From an uncultured Eubacteriales bacterium (GTDB taxonomy: Bacteria; Bacillota; Clostridia; Oscillospirales; CAG-272), in contig URAP01000011.1 in the NCBI GenBank assembly GCA_900545935.1, forward strand, positions 1 to 60,239: DNA of 60,239 bases. Direction: 5' to 3'. The translations under genes and the position numbers were made by a program. Shown piece by piece: positions 43,629 to 52,787 of the stretch (positions within the stretch are counted from its first letter, which is position 1; each line of letters starts with the position of its first letter). The notes beneath the pieces were generated by a model, which saw nothing but the letters and a program-made list of their open reading frames with translations, did no database searches and was not told the DNA's origin.

Positions 43629-46600
43629 ATGAACAAGAGAATGCAAAAGCTACTCTCTGTCTTCACGGCGGGACTGTTCGTGCTTCAGAGTGCTTCGCTC
43701 GTTGCAACGGGAGTTTTCGCTGAGGATGCGGGAACAGCAGAGGTTGTCAAGCATACGCCCACTCTCGATGCTAAGCTTGACGATCAGTACAAGAAGTCTT
43801 ATAAGACCGAGCTTGATACCTCGGTGCTCAGACTTCGCAAAACCGGTAACGCGGCATCCAGTGCGATTATCAACAAGTATGCAGAGTTTAAGGGCGATAT
43901 GGCGGCTACCGCATACTATCTTTGGGACGACGGTTATATCTATGTCTACGCAGATGTGACCGACTCTACCGTACCTACGGCAGAGGTCCAGGAGCCTATG
44001 TACCAGGATATTATTACGTTTGCCGTATGGAACGGCAATGCGGAGAATTATGATACCACCTCCGCAGAGGTCGTTATAAACGGCGAAAGAAACTATGCTT
44101 TTGCCAATACAAAGGGCGACACTGCCGTTGCCTCCAATTTCAGCAAGGCATACGGAACCGCTACCGAGAGTACAGAGTATGTAACTAAGGTAAAGAATGA
44201 CGGCTCCGGCTACATTGTCGAGGCACGCATCAAGGTTGACGGTCTTACCGCAGACAGCACCGTTAATCTCGCGCTCGGCGGCAATGATAAGGTGGCAACT
44301 TATGAAATGTGCTCGTTCGGCTTTATCTATGATAAGGACGACAGCACCTCCGCTGCATACAAAACCGTAAAGCTCGCAGGACCCAGGAGACTTCCCGGCG
44401 AGTTTGTAATTAAAGCTACCGCCGCAATCGACGGTCAGATGGATGAGGCATATAATAAGACCTATTTCATGACAGGTGACCATACCGAGGTCAACTTCCT
44501 TTGGGATGACGGCTATTATTATATGTATGCCGTAATCGATGACAGTACCGCCGCAAACGGAGATATACTTTATCTCTCTCTCCAAAACAAGGATAAGAAC
44601 AACCCCTTCTGGAGTGAGGCGTGTGCCCTTGAGTTCGATCTGAATAACGGCACCGCAAAGCATACCATTGAGTTTGGCGATGCTTATAAGGGTGTCGGCT
44701 ATAACTTTGCGCTGAGCGGTGCAACTGAGCCCACTCCCGCAACCGAGTATTCGATAAAAAGAACGGAGTCCGGATATATTGTAGAGGCAAGAATCGCCAA
44801 CACAACAATGGCGACAGGCAAGGAGATCGACTTCGGCTATGGCGTCAAGAATGACGGCGCATGGTATGACGGACTCGGCAACAACGACACAGCAACATGG
44901 CAGGAGCTCTATAACAACAAAAAGGGCACCATTATTACATGCGGCGCCGGAATCCAGAGCGATGACAATCCCACCGAGGGTAACATCGTAAAGAAGGGAA
45001 CTCCCGAGCTTGACGGCAGACTTGACGGAATCTATAAGGATTCTTACAAGATAGATACCATTGAGCTTATCAAGGAGCATAACCTTAAGACCGGTTGGGT
45101 CAATGATGTTCCTCAGCTGGTAAAGGATTACTATCAGGCAGGACTGATAGCAGAGAATTCCGACAAATCTCAGTTCCTGCTTGCAGACGGAAAACTTGAT
45201 TCCGACTTTTTGGTTCACGCAGAGATTTACTTCCTGTGGGATGATGATGCGCTTTATATTTTCACCAAGGTCTATGATAATGAGATCCTTGATGTTTGTG
45301 CAGAGACCGGCTGTACCCCCGATGACCTTGTCACTGCAGTCGGCGCAAGCGACCTGCTTCTCTGCAACGAGTCGTTGATCCATGATGTGATCCCCCTGCA
45401 GAACCAAGAGCTTGCAATGCGTCTCGGCGCAAATCCTGCCGGCACCTACGGCGATCAGAAGGCTTGCGCCGGATATGAGAATCGCGACAAGTGTGAGTAT
45501 CTGGAGGGTGTTTCGGAGATAAGCGACTGGGTACACGTCTCTGAAATCTCCAAGAGAAATAATCTCTCTAATTTTGCCTCCGAATATCATATCCAGGATG
45601 GCTATTATACCGTTGAGCTCAGAATTCCGATCACCGAGCGTGACTACGCCGGCACTACAATCAAGAACCAGTTCCTTCATACCGGCGAAAAGTTTGATTA
45701 CGGTCTGTTTTTGTATGACGCACGTACCAAGGCATTCAGCTCGTCCTTCAGCGGCGCAAGTGCACAGCACTTTATGCAGCTCCAGATGGACAAAAACATA
45801 ACCATGGTCCTTTCCGGTGAAGAGGCAAAGCTTCCGGATTGCGAGCACGAGTGGAATACCGAGTTTACCATTGAAAAGGCAGCAACCTGCACCGAGCCAG
45901 GCGAGCGCAGCATTCACTGTGCGATCTGCGATGAGGTCAAGCCCGGTTCTGTTGAAGTTATTGAACCTCTCGGACACAATTATGTAGACGGCATATGCAC
46001 AAGATGCCATAAGGTACAGCCCGTAACCGCTAAGAAGTATACTCCTTCTCTCGACGGTGTTCTTGATGACGCATATCTCGATTCCGGCTCGATCAAGGCA
46101 TCCGAGCTTGCAAAGAACGGCAAGCTGTCGCTCGGTTGGTGCAATTCTGAAAATACGATTGGCAAGCTCGTTGATGCCGGAATACTTTCGGATGCAAATT
46201 CTTCGGCACTGCTCCCGGGCGGGGACTACACTTCTTCTGCATTTGCCGATGCTGAGGTGTACTTCCTTTGGGATGATGATGCTCTGTATATCTACTCTAA
46301 GGTATATGATGATGATATACTTGATATCGCTGACGCATTTGATAACAAAGCCGATATATACAAAATTGGTAATGATAGACCTTGGATCAATGATATTGTA
46401 ACTCATAACATCAATCCTCTTGGCAATATCTATGCTTCTATCAGCGCCTCCGGCGATGCGTACGGACACTATGCATGGGATGATGCAAACGGCGGTTGGT
46501 CCGGACTTTGCTACTTCCCCGGCTCAAGTGAAGAAATCCGTAAAGCTTCTGCAGAGAATGTGAAGACTACTGTAAATCTTGACGAGAATTGGTACGGCGT

Positions 46601-47300
46601 TGAGCTGAGAATACCGATTACCGATAAGGACTTCGGCGGAACACCTCTTAAGGATGCACTTCTTAAGGACGGCGGATATATCGATTATAAGTATCAGCTC
46701 ACCGACGGTGTTAAGAAGCCGTTCGGATCCTCTTTCAAAGGCTACCAGTGCGAGTTGTGGATGATTTATGTTTCCGAGGTACTGAGAGTAGATCTCTCCG
46801 GTGAGGCTCCTCACACCGAGCACGTTTGGGCTGAGGACTATACCGTTGATGTTGCTCCTACCTGCACCGAGGCAGGAAGCAAGAGCATTCACTGCACACA
46901 TCCCGGATGCCAGGTGATCAAGCCTGATTCTTCAGTTGAAATCGAGGCACTCGGTCACGATTGGTCCGAGGAATACACCGTTGATACTCCCGCAACCTGC
47001 ACCACTGTCGGCAGCGAGAGCATCCACTGCAAGAGATGTGACGCACAGAAGCCCGATTCCGCACGCGAGATCCCGCTTGCCAAGCACACCTATAAGGACG
47101 GTAAGTGTGAGGTCTGCGGCCATGTAAACGGAGACGTAAACGGTGACGGTCAGCTTGATACCGCAGACCTTGTACGTCTGATGAAGTATATCGCAGCAGA
47201 CGGTAAGGATATCGAGGCTAAATTCCCCGATGTCAACGAGGATGGCGAAGTAACCACCGCCGACCTTGTACGTATGATGAAGATGATTGCTGCGGGCTGA
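43629..47300 (+). CDS. Secreted multi-CBM9-like protein with type I dockerin
   Basis: A 1223-residue exported protein. An N-terminal signal peptide (about 1-31, ending near VFA-EDAG) is followed by four domains resembling family 9 carbohydrate-binding (DOMON-like) modules, each opening with a LDG/LDD-x-Y phrase and containing YFLWDDDALYIY-like strands (starting about residues 39, 256, 458 and 808). Cys-rich CTEPG...IHCAICDEVKP-type repeats occur near 745-800 and 1060-1160 (CxxC pairs suggest metal binding). The C-terminus (1167-1223) is a type I dockerin with two calcium-loop repeats, DVNGDGQLDTADLVRLMKYI and DVNEDGEVTTADLVRMMKMI. It is probably a cellulosome-like scaffold ligand binding plant or mucin glycans; no catalytic module is visible. 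Codon choice is more AT-rich and more uniform than in neighbours, suggesting high expression or transfer. Confidence 0.87.
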   Translation: MNKRMQKLLSVFTAGLFVLQSASLVATGVFAEDAGTAEVVKHTPTLDAKLDDQYKKSYKTELDTSVLRLRKTGNAASSAIINKYAEFKGDMAATAYYLWDDGYIYVYADVTDSTVPTAEVQEPMYQDIITFAVWNGNAENYDTTSAEVVINGERNYAFANTKGDTAVASNFSKAYGTATESTEYVTKVKNDGSGYIVEARIKVDGLTADSTVNLALGGNDKVATYEMCSFGFIYDKDDSTSAAYKTVKLAGPRRLPGEFVIKATAAIDGQMDEAYNKTYFMTGDHTEVNFLWDDGYYYMYAVIDDSTAANGDILYLSLQNKDKNNPFWSEACALEFDLNNGTAKHTIEFGDAYKGVGYNFALSGATEPTPATEYSIKRTESGYIVEARIANTTMATGKEIDFGYGVKNDGAWYDGLGNNDTATWQELYNNKKGTIITCGAGIQSDDNPTEGNIVKKGTPELDGRLDGIYKDSYKIDTIELIKEHNLKTGWVNDVPQLVKDYYQAGLIAENSDKSQFLLADGKLDSDFLVHAEIYFLWDDDALYIFTKVYDNEILDVCAETGCTPDDLVTAVGASDLLLCNESLIHDVIPLQNQELAMRLGANPAGTYGDQKACAGYENRDKCEYLEGVSEISDWVHVSEISKRNNLSNFASEYHIQDGYYTVELRIPITERDYAGTTIKNQFLHTGEKFDYGLFLYDARTKAFSSSFSGASAQHFMQLQMDKNITMVLSGEEAKLPDCEHEWNTEFTIEKAATCTEPGERSIHCAICDEVKPGSVEVIEPLGHNYVDGICTRCHKVQPVTAKKYTPSLDGVLDDAYLDSGSIKASELAKNGKLSLGWCNSENTIGKLVDAGILSDANSSALLPGGDYTSSAFADAEVYFLWDDDALYIYSKVYDDDILDIADAFDNKADIYKIGNDRPWINDIVTHNINPLGNIYASISASGDAYGHYAWDDANGGWSGLCYFPGSSEEIRKASAENVKTTVNLDENWYGVELRIPITDKDFGGTPLKDALLKDGGYIDYKYQLTDGVKKPFGSSFKGYQCELWMIYVSEVLRVDLSGEAPHTEHVWAEDYTVDVAPTCTEAGSKSIHCTHPGCQVIKPDSSVEIEALGHDWSEEYTVDTPATCTTVGSESIHCKRCDAQKPDSAREIPLAKHTYKDGKCEVCGHVNGDVNGDGQLDTADLVRLMKYIAADGKDIEAKFPDVNEDGEVTTADLVRMMKMIAAG

Positions 47301-47333
47301 GCCTGAACGCATATCTGATTTATATCTAATATA

Positions 47334-47373
47334 TCCGATCCCTATCGAATTTCGGTAGGGGTCGGATCTTTTT
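47334..47373 (+). terminator. Intrinsic terminator of the dockerin-protein gene
   Basis: TCCGATCCCTATCG pairs with CGGTAGGGGTCGGA around a short AATTT loop and is followed by TCTTTTT. Confidence 0.88.
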
Positions 47374-47597
47374 ATTAATATGCGTATCTCTGTGTCAAAG
47401 ACGCTTTTGGCATTGTAGACTGAGCCGCAGTTTAGACTGCGCTGCGGCTTAGATCGTACCGCGGCTGCCGTCGATATATTATGAAACACTCTGCCTCTCG
47501 CTGCCGCCGAAGAGGTGATATTACAGAGGCGGCAAATGTATCGGACAGGGTGCGGAAATGTGAGAAAACGGCTGCCGAACAATATTTCATTTGCCCC
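47374..47597. other. Gene-free spacer before trkA
   Basis: This spacer contains a GAGCCGCAG/CTGCGGCTT hairpin (about 47420-47452) without a U tract. No gene or known RNA was seen. Confidence 0.45.
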
Positions 47598-47626
47598 TTG
47601 CAAATGATTGGAAGTGATGTTATAAT
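47598..47626 (+). promoter_or_regulatory. Promoter of trkA-trkH
   Basis: A -35 box TTGCAA (47598-47603) and a -10 box TATAAT (47621-47626) have a 17-base spacer, about 50 bases before the trkA start codon. Confidence 0.87.
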
Positions 47627-47676
47627 AATGCGTACTGAAAAAAGCCGCTCCGGCGGTTGAAAGGATATCGGCATTA

Positions 47677-49038
47677 ATGAATATTATCGTTATGGGATGC
47701 GGAAAGATCGGAACGACTATCCTCGAGGCGCTTGTCGCCGAGGGGCATGATGTCGTCGCCGTGGATTCCGCCCCTGAGGTCATAAAGGCGGTGACGAGCA
47801 CGAGTGACGTTATCGGCGTGTGCGGAAACGGCGTTGACTGCCTAACGCTTGATGAGGCGGGAATACAGAAGGCGGATATTTTTGTCGCTGCGACCGGCTC
47901 GGACGAGATAAACATGCTCGGCTGCTTCATTGCCGGCAGGCTCGGCGAGATGAAAACGATAGCACGTATCCGCAACCCCGAATACAACGATAAGAGTCTC
48001 GGCTTTCTGCGTCAGCAGCTCGGGCTATCGATGGCGATAAACCCGGAAAAGCTCGCCGCAAGAGAGCTTTTCGATATTCTAAAGCTCCCGTCGGTTGTAA
48101 AGATCGAGGCGTTTGCCGGTCGCAGCTTTGAGATGATAGAGCTGATATTGCATGAGAACTCGGCGCTGTGCGGCATGTCTCTGAGTGAGCTGAGAAATCA
48201 TTACAGCGAGAGCTTTCTCGTCTGCGTCGTTCAGCGTGACGGAAAGGTCTATATTCCCGACGGTAACTTTGTCCTCTGTGAGGGCGATAAGATCGGTCTT
48301 ACCGCGTCGCCCGCCGAGATACAGAATCTGCTGCGTGATATGGGTATACTGCGCAAGAAGTCGCAGCACGTTATGATACTCGGAGCGAGCCGAACTGCTT
48401 ACTATCTTGCTCGTATGCTGATAGGCATCGGCGTTTCGGTCAAGATAATAGATAAGGATAAGACCCGCTGCGAGGAGATGTGTACAAAGCTGCCGAAGGC
48501 GCAGGTCGTTTGCGGCGACGGTGCGGAGCAGGAGCTGCTGCTCGAGGAGGGCATACGCTCGATGGATGCCTTTGTCTCGCTGACCGGAATCGATGAGGAG
48601 AATATTCTGTTTTCGTTCTTTGCTTCATCGCATAATGTACCGACCGTTATATCCAAGGTCAACCGCACGGAATTTGCACAGCTCGCTGCAAAGCTCGGGC
48701 TCGACTGCATAGTATCGCCGAAAAAGGCGATGTCGAATGTGCTTGTTCGCTATGCCCGCGCGCTCGAGAATACGAGCGGCAGCAATGTTGAAACCTTGTA
48801 CAAGCTCATGGACAGCAGCGCCGAGGCTGCGGAATTTATCGCGCACGAGGGCGCGCGCGGTATCGGTATTGCGCTGCGCGACCTGCGGCTGCGCCGCGGT
48901 GTGCTTGTTGCGGGCATTATCCGCGACCGCAAGCCGATGATACCTACCGGAGACGATATGATACTCGACGGCGACCGCGTGGTCGTTATTGCATCGGGAA
49001 TGTGTCTGCGTGATCTGTCGGACATTTTCGAAAAATAA
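47677..49038 (+). CDS. trkA: Trk potassium uptake regulator TrkA
   Basis: The cytoplasmic NAD-binding gating subunit of the Trk potassium transporter. At 453 residues it has two RCK halves: the first Rossmann domain opens MNIIVMGCGKIG (GxGxxG), its TrkA-C domain lies at about 140-225; the second opens HVMILGASRTAYYLA and ends with another TrkA-C domain (about 370-453). In the second half the GxGxxG motif is relaxed to GASxxA, common for this copy. trkH follows 18 bases later in the same transcript. Confidence 0.95.
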   Translation: MNIIVMGCGKIGTTILEALVAEGHDVVAVDSAPEVIKAVTSTSDVIGVCGNGVDCLTLDEAGIQKADIFVAATGSDEINMLGCFIAGRLGEMKTIARIRNPEYNDKSLGFLRQQLGLSMAINPEKLAARELFDILKLPSVVKIEAFAGRSFEMIELILHENSALCGMSLSELRNHYSESFLVCVVQRDGKVYIPDGNFVLCEGDKIGLTASPAEIQNLLRDMGILRKKSQHVMILGASRTAYYLARMLIGIGVSVKIIDKDKTRCEEMCTKLPKAQVVCGDGAEQELLLEEGIRSMDAFVSLTGIDEENILFSFFASSHNVPTVISKVNRTEFAQLAAKLGLDCIVSPKKAMSNVLVRYARALENTSGSNVETLYKLMDSSAEAAEFIAHEGARGIGIALRDLRLRRGVLVAGIIRDRKPMIPTGDDMILDGDRVVVIASGMCLRDLSDIFEK

Positions 49039-49056
49039 GCAAAAAGGAAGAAAACC

Positions 49057-50511
49057 GTGAACAGAAGAATGGTGTACCGCACCGTCGGTCAGATGATCGA
49101 GCTTGAGGCTGCCATGCTGCTAATACCGATGCTTGTGGCACTGATATACGGAGAGATGAATATCGTTCCCTCCTTTCTGATACCGGCGGTGTGCGCAGGA
49201 GTGCTCGGATTTATTTTCGCCCACACCTTCCCGCCGCGCGACCGTATTCTATATGCGCGGGACGGATTTATGATAGTTGCGCTTGCGTGGCTCGTGCTGT
49301 CGGGCATCGGCGCGCTTCCGTTTGTCATTTCGAGGGAAATACCGTCGTATATCGACGCTTTTTTTGAGACGGCGAGCGGTTTTACCACCACCGGTGCAAC
49401 CATTATCCGCGATGTTGAGGCGCTCAGCCACGGCACTCTGTTTTGGCGCAGCTTTACCCACTGGGTCGGCGGAATGGGTGTTATCGTTCTTATGATGGCG
49501 ATAATCCCGCAGGAATCCGGGACCTCGATGTACATAATGAAGGCAGAAATGCCGGGTCCCATCGTCGGAAAGCTCGTTCCGCGTATCCGTCAGACCGCCA
49601 AGGTACTGTATCTGATATACCTCGGACTTACCGCGCTGCAGGTGTTTCTGCTCTGTGCGGGCGGAATGCCGATCTTTGACAGCCTCGTGCATACCTTCGG
49701 AACGGCAGGCACCGGTGGCTTCGGAATAAAGGCGGACTGCCTTGCCTCATATACCCCGTATCAGCAGTGGATCACCGCGATATTTATGCTGATTTTCGGA
49801 GTCAATTTCAATCTGTATTACCTTATTCTCATTCGCCGCGCTCGCTCGGCATTCAAGAGTGAGGAGCTGTGGGCGTATATCGGAATAGTGCTTGTCGCGA
49901 GCGGCATAATCTGCTATAATATCCGCTCTATCTATCCCGCCGTATCGGATGCCGCGCGCCAGAGCGTCTTTCAGGTCGCTTCGATAATAACCACGACCGG
50001 CTATTCTACCGCAAACTTTGATACATGGCCGCAGCTTTCGCGCCATATCCTGCTGATATTGATGTTTATAGGCGGCTGCGCGGGCTCGACTGCCGGAGGG
50101 CTTAAGGTCAGCCGCGTTGTAATGATGATCAAAAACATCAAGATAAATCTGAAAAAGCTCATCCATCCCCGCGCCGTCGGCACGGTCCGCTTTGAGGGCA
50201 AGGCGGTGGAGAGCGAGACGCTGCAGGGGCTCGGTGTGTATTTCGGTCTGTATTCGGTGCTGCTTATCCTGACACTGCTCATACTTGCCTTTGACCCGAT
50301 CGCATATAATATCGAGACGAATTTTTCGGCGGCTGTTTCCTGCTTTAATAATGTCGGACCCGGGCTCGGCGGTGTCGGGCCGGCTCTCAGCTATGCCGAT
50401 TATTCGCCGCTGTCTAAGCTTGTGCTGTCTTTTTCGATGCTGCTCGGCAGACTGGAGATATATCCGCTCATATTGATAATGTTCCCGTCGACATGGAGAC
50501 GCGGACAGTAA
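49057..50511 (+). CDS. trkH: Trk potassium transporter membrane subunit TrkH
   Basis: The 484-residue channel-like subunit for potassium uptake, working with TrkA. It shows many membrane helices and the selectivity-filter loops of the SKT superfamily: SGFTTTGATI, GTAGTGGFGIK, ITTTGYSTANF and CFNNVGPGLGGVGP. GGCAGSTAGGLKVSR is another conserved TrkH element. The start codon is GTG or ATG near 49057, after AAAAAGGAAG. It is followed by a strong terminator. Confidence 0.95.
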   Translation: MNRRMVYRTVGQMIELEAAMLLIPMLVALIYGEMNIVPSFLIPAVCAGVLGFIFAHTFPPRDRILYARDGFMIVALAWLVLSGIGALPFVISREIPSYIDAFFETASGFTTTGATIIRDVEALSHGTLFWRSFTHWVGGMGVIVLMMAIIPQESGTSMYIMKAEMPGPIVGKLVPRIRQTAKVLYLIYLGLTALQVFLLCAGGMPIFDSLVHTFGTAGTGGFGIKADCLASYTPYQQWITAIFMLIFGVNFNLYYLILIRRARSAFKSEELWAYIGIVLVASGIICYNIRSIYPAVSDAARQSVFQVASIITTTGYSTANFDTWPQLSRHILLILMFIGGCAGSTAGGLKVSRVVMMIKNIKINLKKLIHPRAVGTVRFEGKAVESETLQGLGVYFGLYSVLLILTLLILAFDPIAYNIETNFSAAVSCFNNVGPGLGGVGPALSYADYSPLSKLVLSFSMLLGRLEIYPLILIMFPSTWRRGQ

Positions 50512-50547
50512 GAGAATGCGCCTTGCGCAATGCGATATTATACATAT

Positions 50548-50589
50548 AAAGCTCCTCGCTGCGGCTTCACGCAGCGCGGAGCTTTTTTT
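50548..50589 (+). terminator. Intrinsic terminator of trkA-trkH
   Basis: AAAGCTCCTCGCTGCG pairs with CGCAGCGCGGAGCTTT around GCTTCA and is followed by further T residues. Confidence 0.92.
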
Positions 50590-51063
50590 CGGTTATCCGA
50601 AAGACTGAATGCCGATATTATATTCATTATCGGCGTGACCCGGCATTACCTTGTTTGTTCGGTTTCGTCTTGCCGCTCAATGCGCAAGTGTAATTTTTCG
50701 GGCTTACAAAGCAAGGCTGCTGTCGACGGCAGCAAAGCAAAATATCATATCTGACCGCGCAGCGGTCAGATATGGGAGGTCTTTACGCACTGATTTTATG
50801 ACTGTATTATCACCCTGTTTTTCTATATGTTTTTTCGCTTTCTGTTAATCTCAGCACCCGTATGTACGGTCTATTGTGCCATATTCTTTACTTTTTATGC
50901 CGAACGATCGCCGACACGAGAAAAATTTATCCGTGATTACCAAGGCACGGTGCACTTATTAATACTTTCTTTATAATTTTGTGCTACAATACGACCGATT
51001 GTAAATATGCGAGGCGAGGAGCGCGAGACCCGATTCCGCTGCTCCCCGGAAAGGAATCCTGAT
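50590..51063. other. Gene-free stretch before the Gld-type ABC operon
   Basis: No gene was recognised. The stretch has a perfect 13-base inverted repeat (50746-50774, listed separately), a run of T-rich sequence (50810-50845) and, near 50973-50989, TATAAT and TACAAT boxes that could be -10 elements for the ABC operon, though no good -35 box is at the right distance. Confidence 0.45.
50746..50774. repeat. Perfect 13-bp inverted repeat
   Basis: CATATCTGACCGC and its exact complement GCGGTCAGATATG flank a 3-base loop. It is not followed by a U tract, so it is more likely an operator-like palindrome or RNA stem than a terminator. Confidence 0.7.
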
Positions 51064-52041
51064 ATGATTAAGGTTGAAAACCTGGTCAAGCATTACGGAA
51101 ACAAGCGGGCGCTGGACGGCGTCAGCTTTGAGATAGGAGACGGCGAGATAGTAGGTCTGCTCGGACCGAACGGCGCGGGAAAATCTACGGTCATGAATAT
51201 AATGACCGGATATCTCTCCGCAACCGACGGTACGGTAAACATCTGCGGTTATGATATTCTCGAAAACGCCTTTGAGGCGAAAAAGCTAATAGGATATCTG
51301 CCCGAAGTTCCGCCGCTCTACCCCGATATGACGGTGCTCGAATATCTCGGCTTTGTCTACGAGCTGCGTGACTGCGCCTATAACCGAAAGAAGCACCTTG
51401 CCGAGATATGCGAGGTCGTTAAGATCTCTGATGTCCGCAACCGTCTGATATCGAGTCTCTCCAAGGGTTATAGGCAGCGCGTCGGCATTGCTTCGGCACT
51501 TGTCGGAAACCCTAAGATCATCATACTCGACGAGCCGACGGTGGGACTTGACCCGCGTCAGATAATCGAGATAAGAAATCTGATACGTACCCTCGGACGC
51601 AACCATTCCGTGCTGCTCTCCACCCATCTGCTCGGTGAGGCGCAGGCGGTGTGCGACCGCGTTATTATTATGAATAAGGGTAAGGTGCTCGCGGATGAGC
51701 GTACTGCGGATATCTCCGATATCGGCGGAGGAAACCGCCGCACGAGCGTTATTATCTGCGGACCGCGCGACGGTGTTACCTCCGAGCTGCGGGCGCTGCC
51801 GGGAGTAAAATCGGTCAGCGTTATGGCCGAGGGCGACGACAGCACTACCTATCTCGTCGAGAGCGAGGCGGCGATTGATATCCGCAAGCCTATGTTCTAT
51901 ATGCTCGCACAGAAGGGCTGGCCGCTTATCGGCTCCGAGGCTCTCGGAGCAAGCCTTGAGGATATATTCGTAAGCATGACCGGACAGCGCGAGAACGCGC
52001 GCGGCAGGACCGGCAAGAACGGAAGGAGAGACGGCAGATGA
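51064..52041 (+). CDS. ABC transporter ATPase (GldA/NatA-like)
   Basis: A 325-residue ABC ATPase of the ABC-2 exporter class. Walker A GPNGAGKST, Q-loop GYLPEVPPLYPDMTVLEYL, signature SKGYRQRVG, Walker B IILDEPTVGLDP and H-loop STHLL are present. The C-terminal ~100 residues form an extra regulatory domain as in GldA/CcmA-like ATPases. The ATG at 51064 (MIKVENLVKHYG) follows GGAAAGGA; the frame upstream to 51007 is unlikely to be translated. The stop overlaps the permease start (ATGA). It is the first gene of a four-gene operon. Confidence 0.93.
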   Translation: MIKVENLVKHYGNKRALDGVSFEIGDGEIVGLLGPNGAGKSTVMNIMTGYLSATDGTVNICGYDILENAFEAKKLIGYLPEVPPLYPDMTVLEYLGFVYELRDCAYNRKKHLAEICEVVKISDVRNRLISSLSKGYRQRVGIASALVGNPKIIILDEPTVGLDPRQIIEIRNLIRTLGRNHSVLLSTHLLGEAQAVCDRVIIMNKGKVLADERTADISDIGGGNRRTSVIICGPRDGVTSELRALPGVKSVSVMAEGDDSTTYLVESEAAIDIRKPMFYMLAQKGWPLIGSEALGASLEDIFVSMTGQRENARGRTGKNGRRDGR

Positions 52042-52775
52042 AGGCAATATACAAGCGCGAGCTGCGCTCATATTTTACCTCTCCGATAGGCTATGTTTTC
52101 GTAGCTGTTTATCTTGTGCTCAGCGGAGTGCTCTTTGCGTATACGACGCTGCTCAGCGCCATTTCGGGCGGCAGCGCAGACATAGGAACCTATTTTACCG
52201 TGCTGATATGCGGCTTTTCGTTTTTGCTGCCGCTGCTGACCATGCGTCTGTTCGCTGATGATAGGAGAATGAAAACCGAGCAGCTGCTGCTTACCGCGCC
52301 TGTCTCTATCGGCGGAATGGTGGGAGCTAAGTTCCTCGCCGCATATACCGTTTTTGCCGGAACATATGCGGTGTCGGCGCTCGATTTTATGCTTCTCTAT
52401 ATCTACAACGACACGACCGGTGTCGTCACGGAGAAGAATACGGCAATGCTCGTCGGCTATTCGATAGCAGTTTTGCTGCTCGGAGCGGCGTTTATCGCTA
52501 TCGGCGTTTTCGTATCCTCGCTTACAGAGCATCAGATAACCGCCGTTATTGCGACCATTGCCATCCTTGTGTTCTGCCTCTGCTGCGGAATGCTTAATTC
52601 CGTGATCTCGTTTGCACCGCTCCGTTCGGTGCTCTCATGGCTGTCGATATACAGCCGTTTTCAGAATTTCGCATACGGCGTGTTCGATTTTAATGCGATA
52701 ATCTACTATCTGTCCATAACCTTCGTGTTCCTTTTCGTCACCGTTCGCGTGTACGAGAAGCGCCGTTGGGCATAA
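52038..52775 (+). CDS. ABC-2 type permease (GldF-like)
   Basis: A 245-residue membrane protein with six hydrophobic helices and an N-terminal KRELRSYFTSPIGYVF, which is characteristic of the GldF-type permeases, together with LLLTAPVSI-like and FIAIGVFVSSLTEHQ segments. It is coupled to the ATPase gene by ATGA and is 12 bases from the next gene, which has an AAGGAGG site. Substrate unknown. Confidence 0.9.
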   Translation: MKAIYKRELRSYFTSPIGYVFVAVYLVLSGVLFAYTTLLSAISGGSADIGTYFTVLICGFSFLLPLLTMRLFADDRRMKTEQLLLTAPVSIGGMVGAKFLAAYTVFAGTYAVSALDFMLLYIYNDTTGVVTEKNTAMLVGYSIAVLLLGAAFIAIGVFVSSLTEHQITAVIATIAILVFCLCCGMLNSVISFAPLRSVLSWLSIYSRFQNFAYGVFDFNAIIYYLSITFVFLFVTVRVYEKRRWA

Positions 52776-52787
52776 GGAGGTAAGGCA

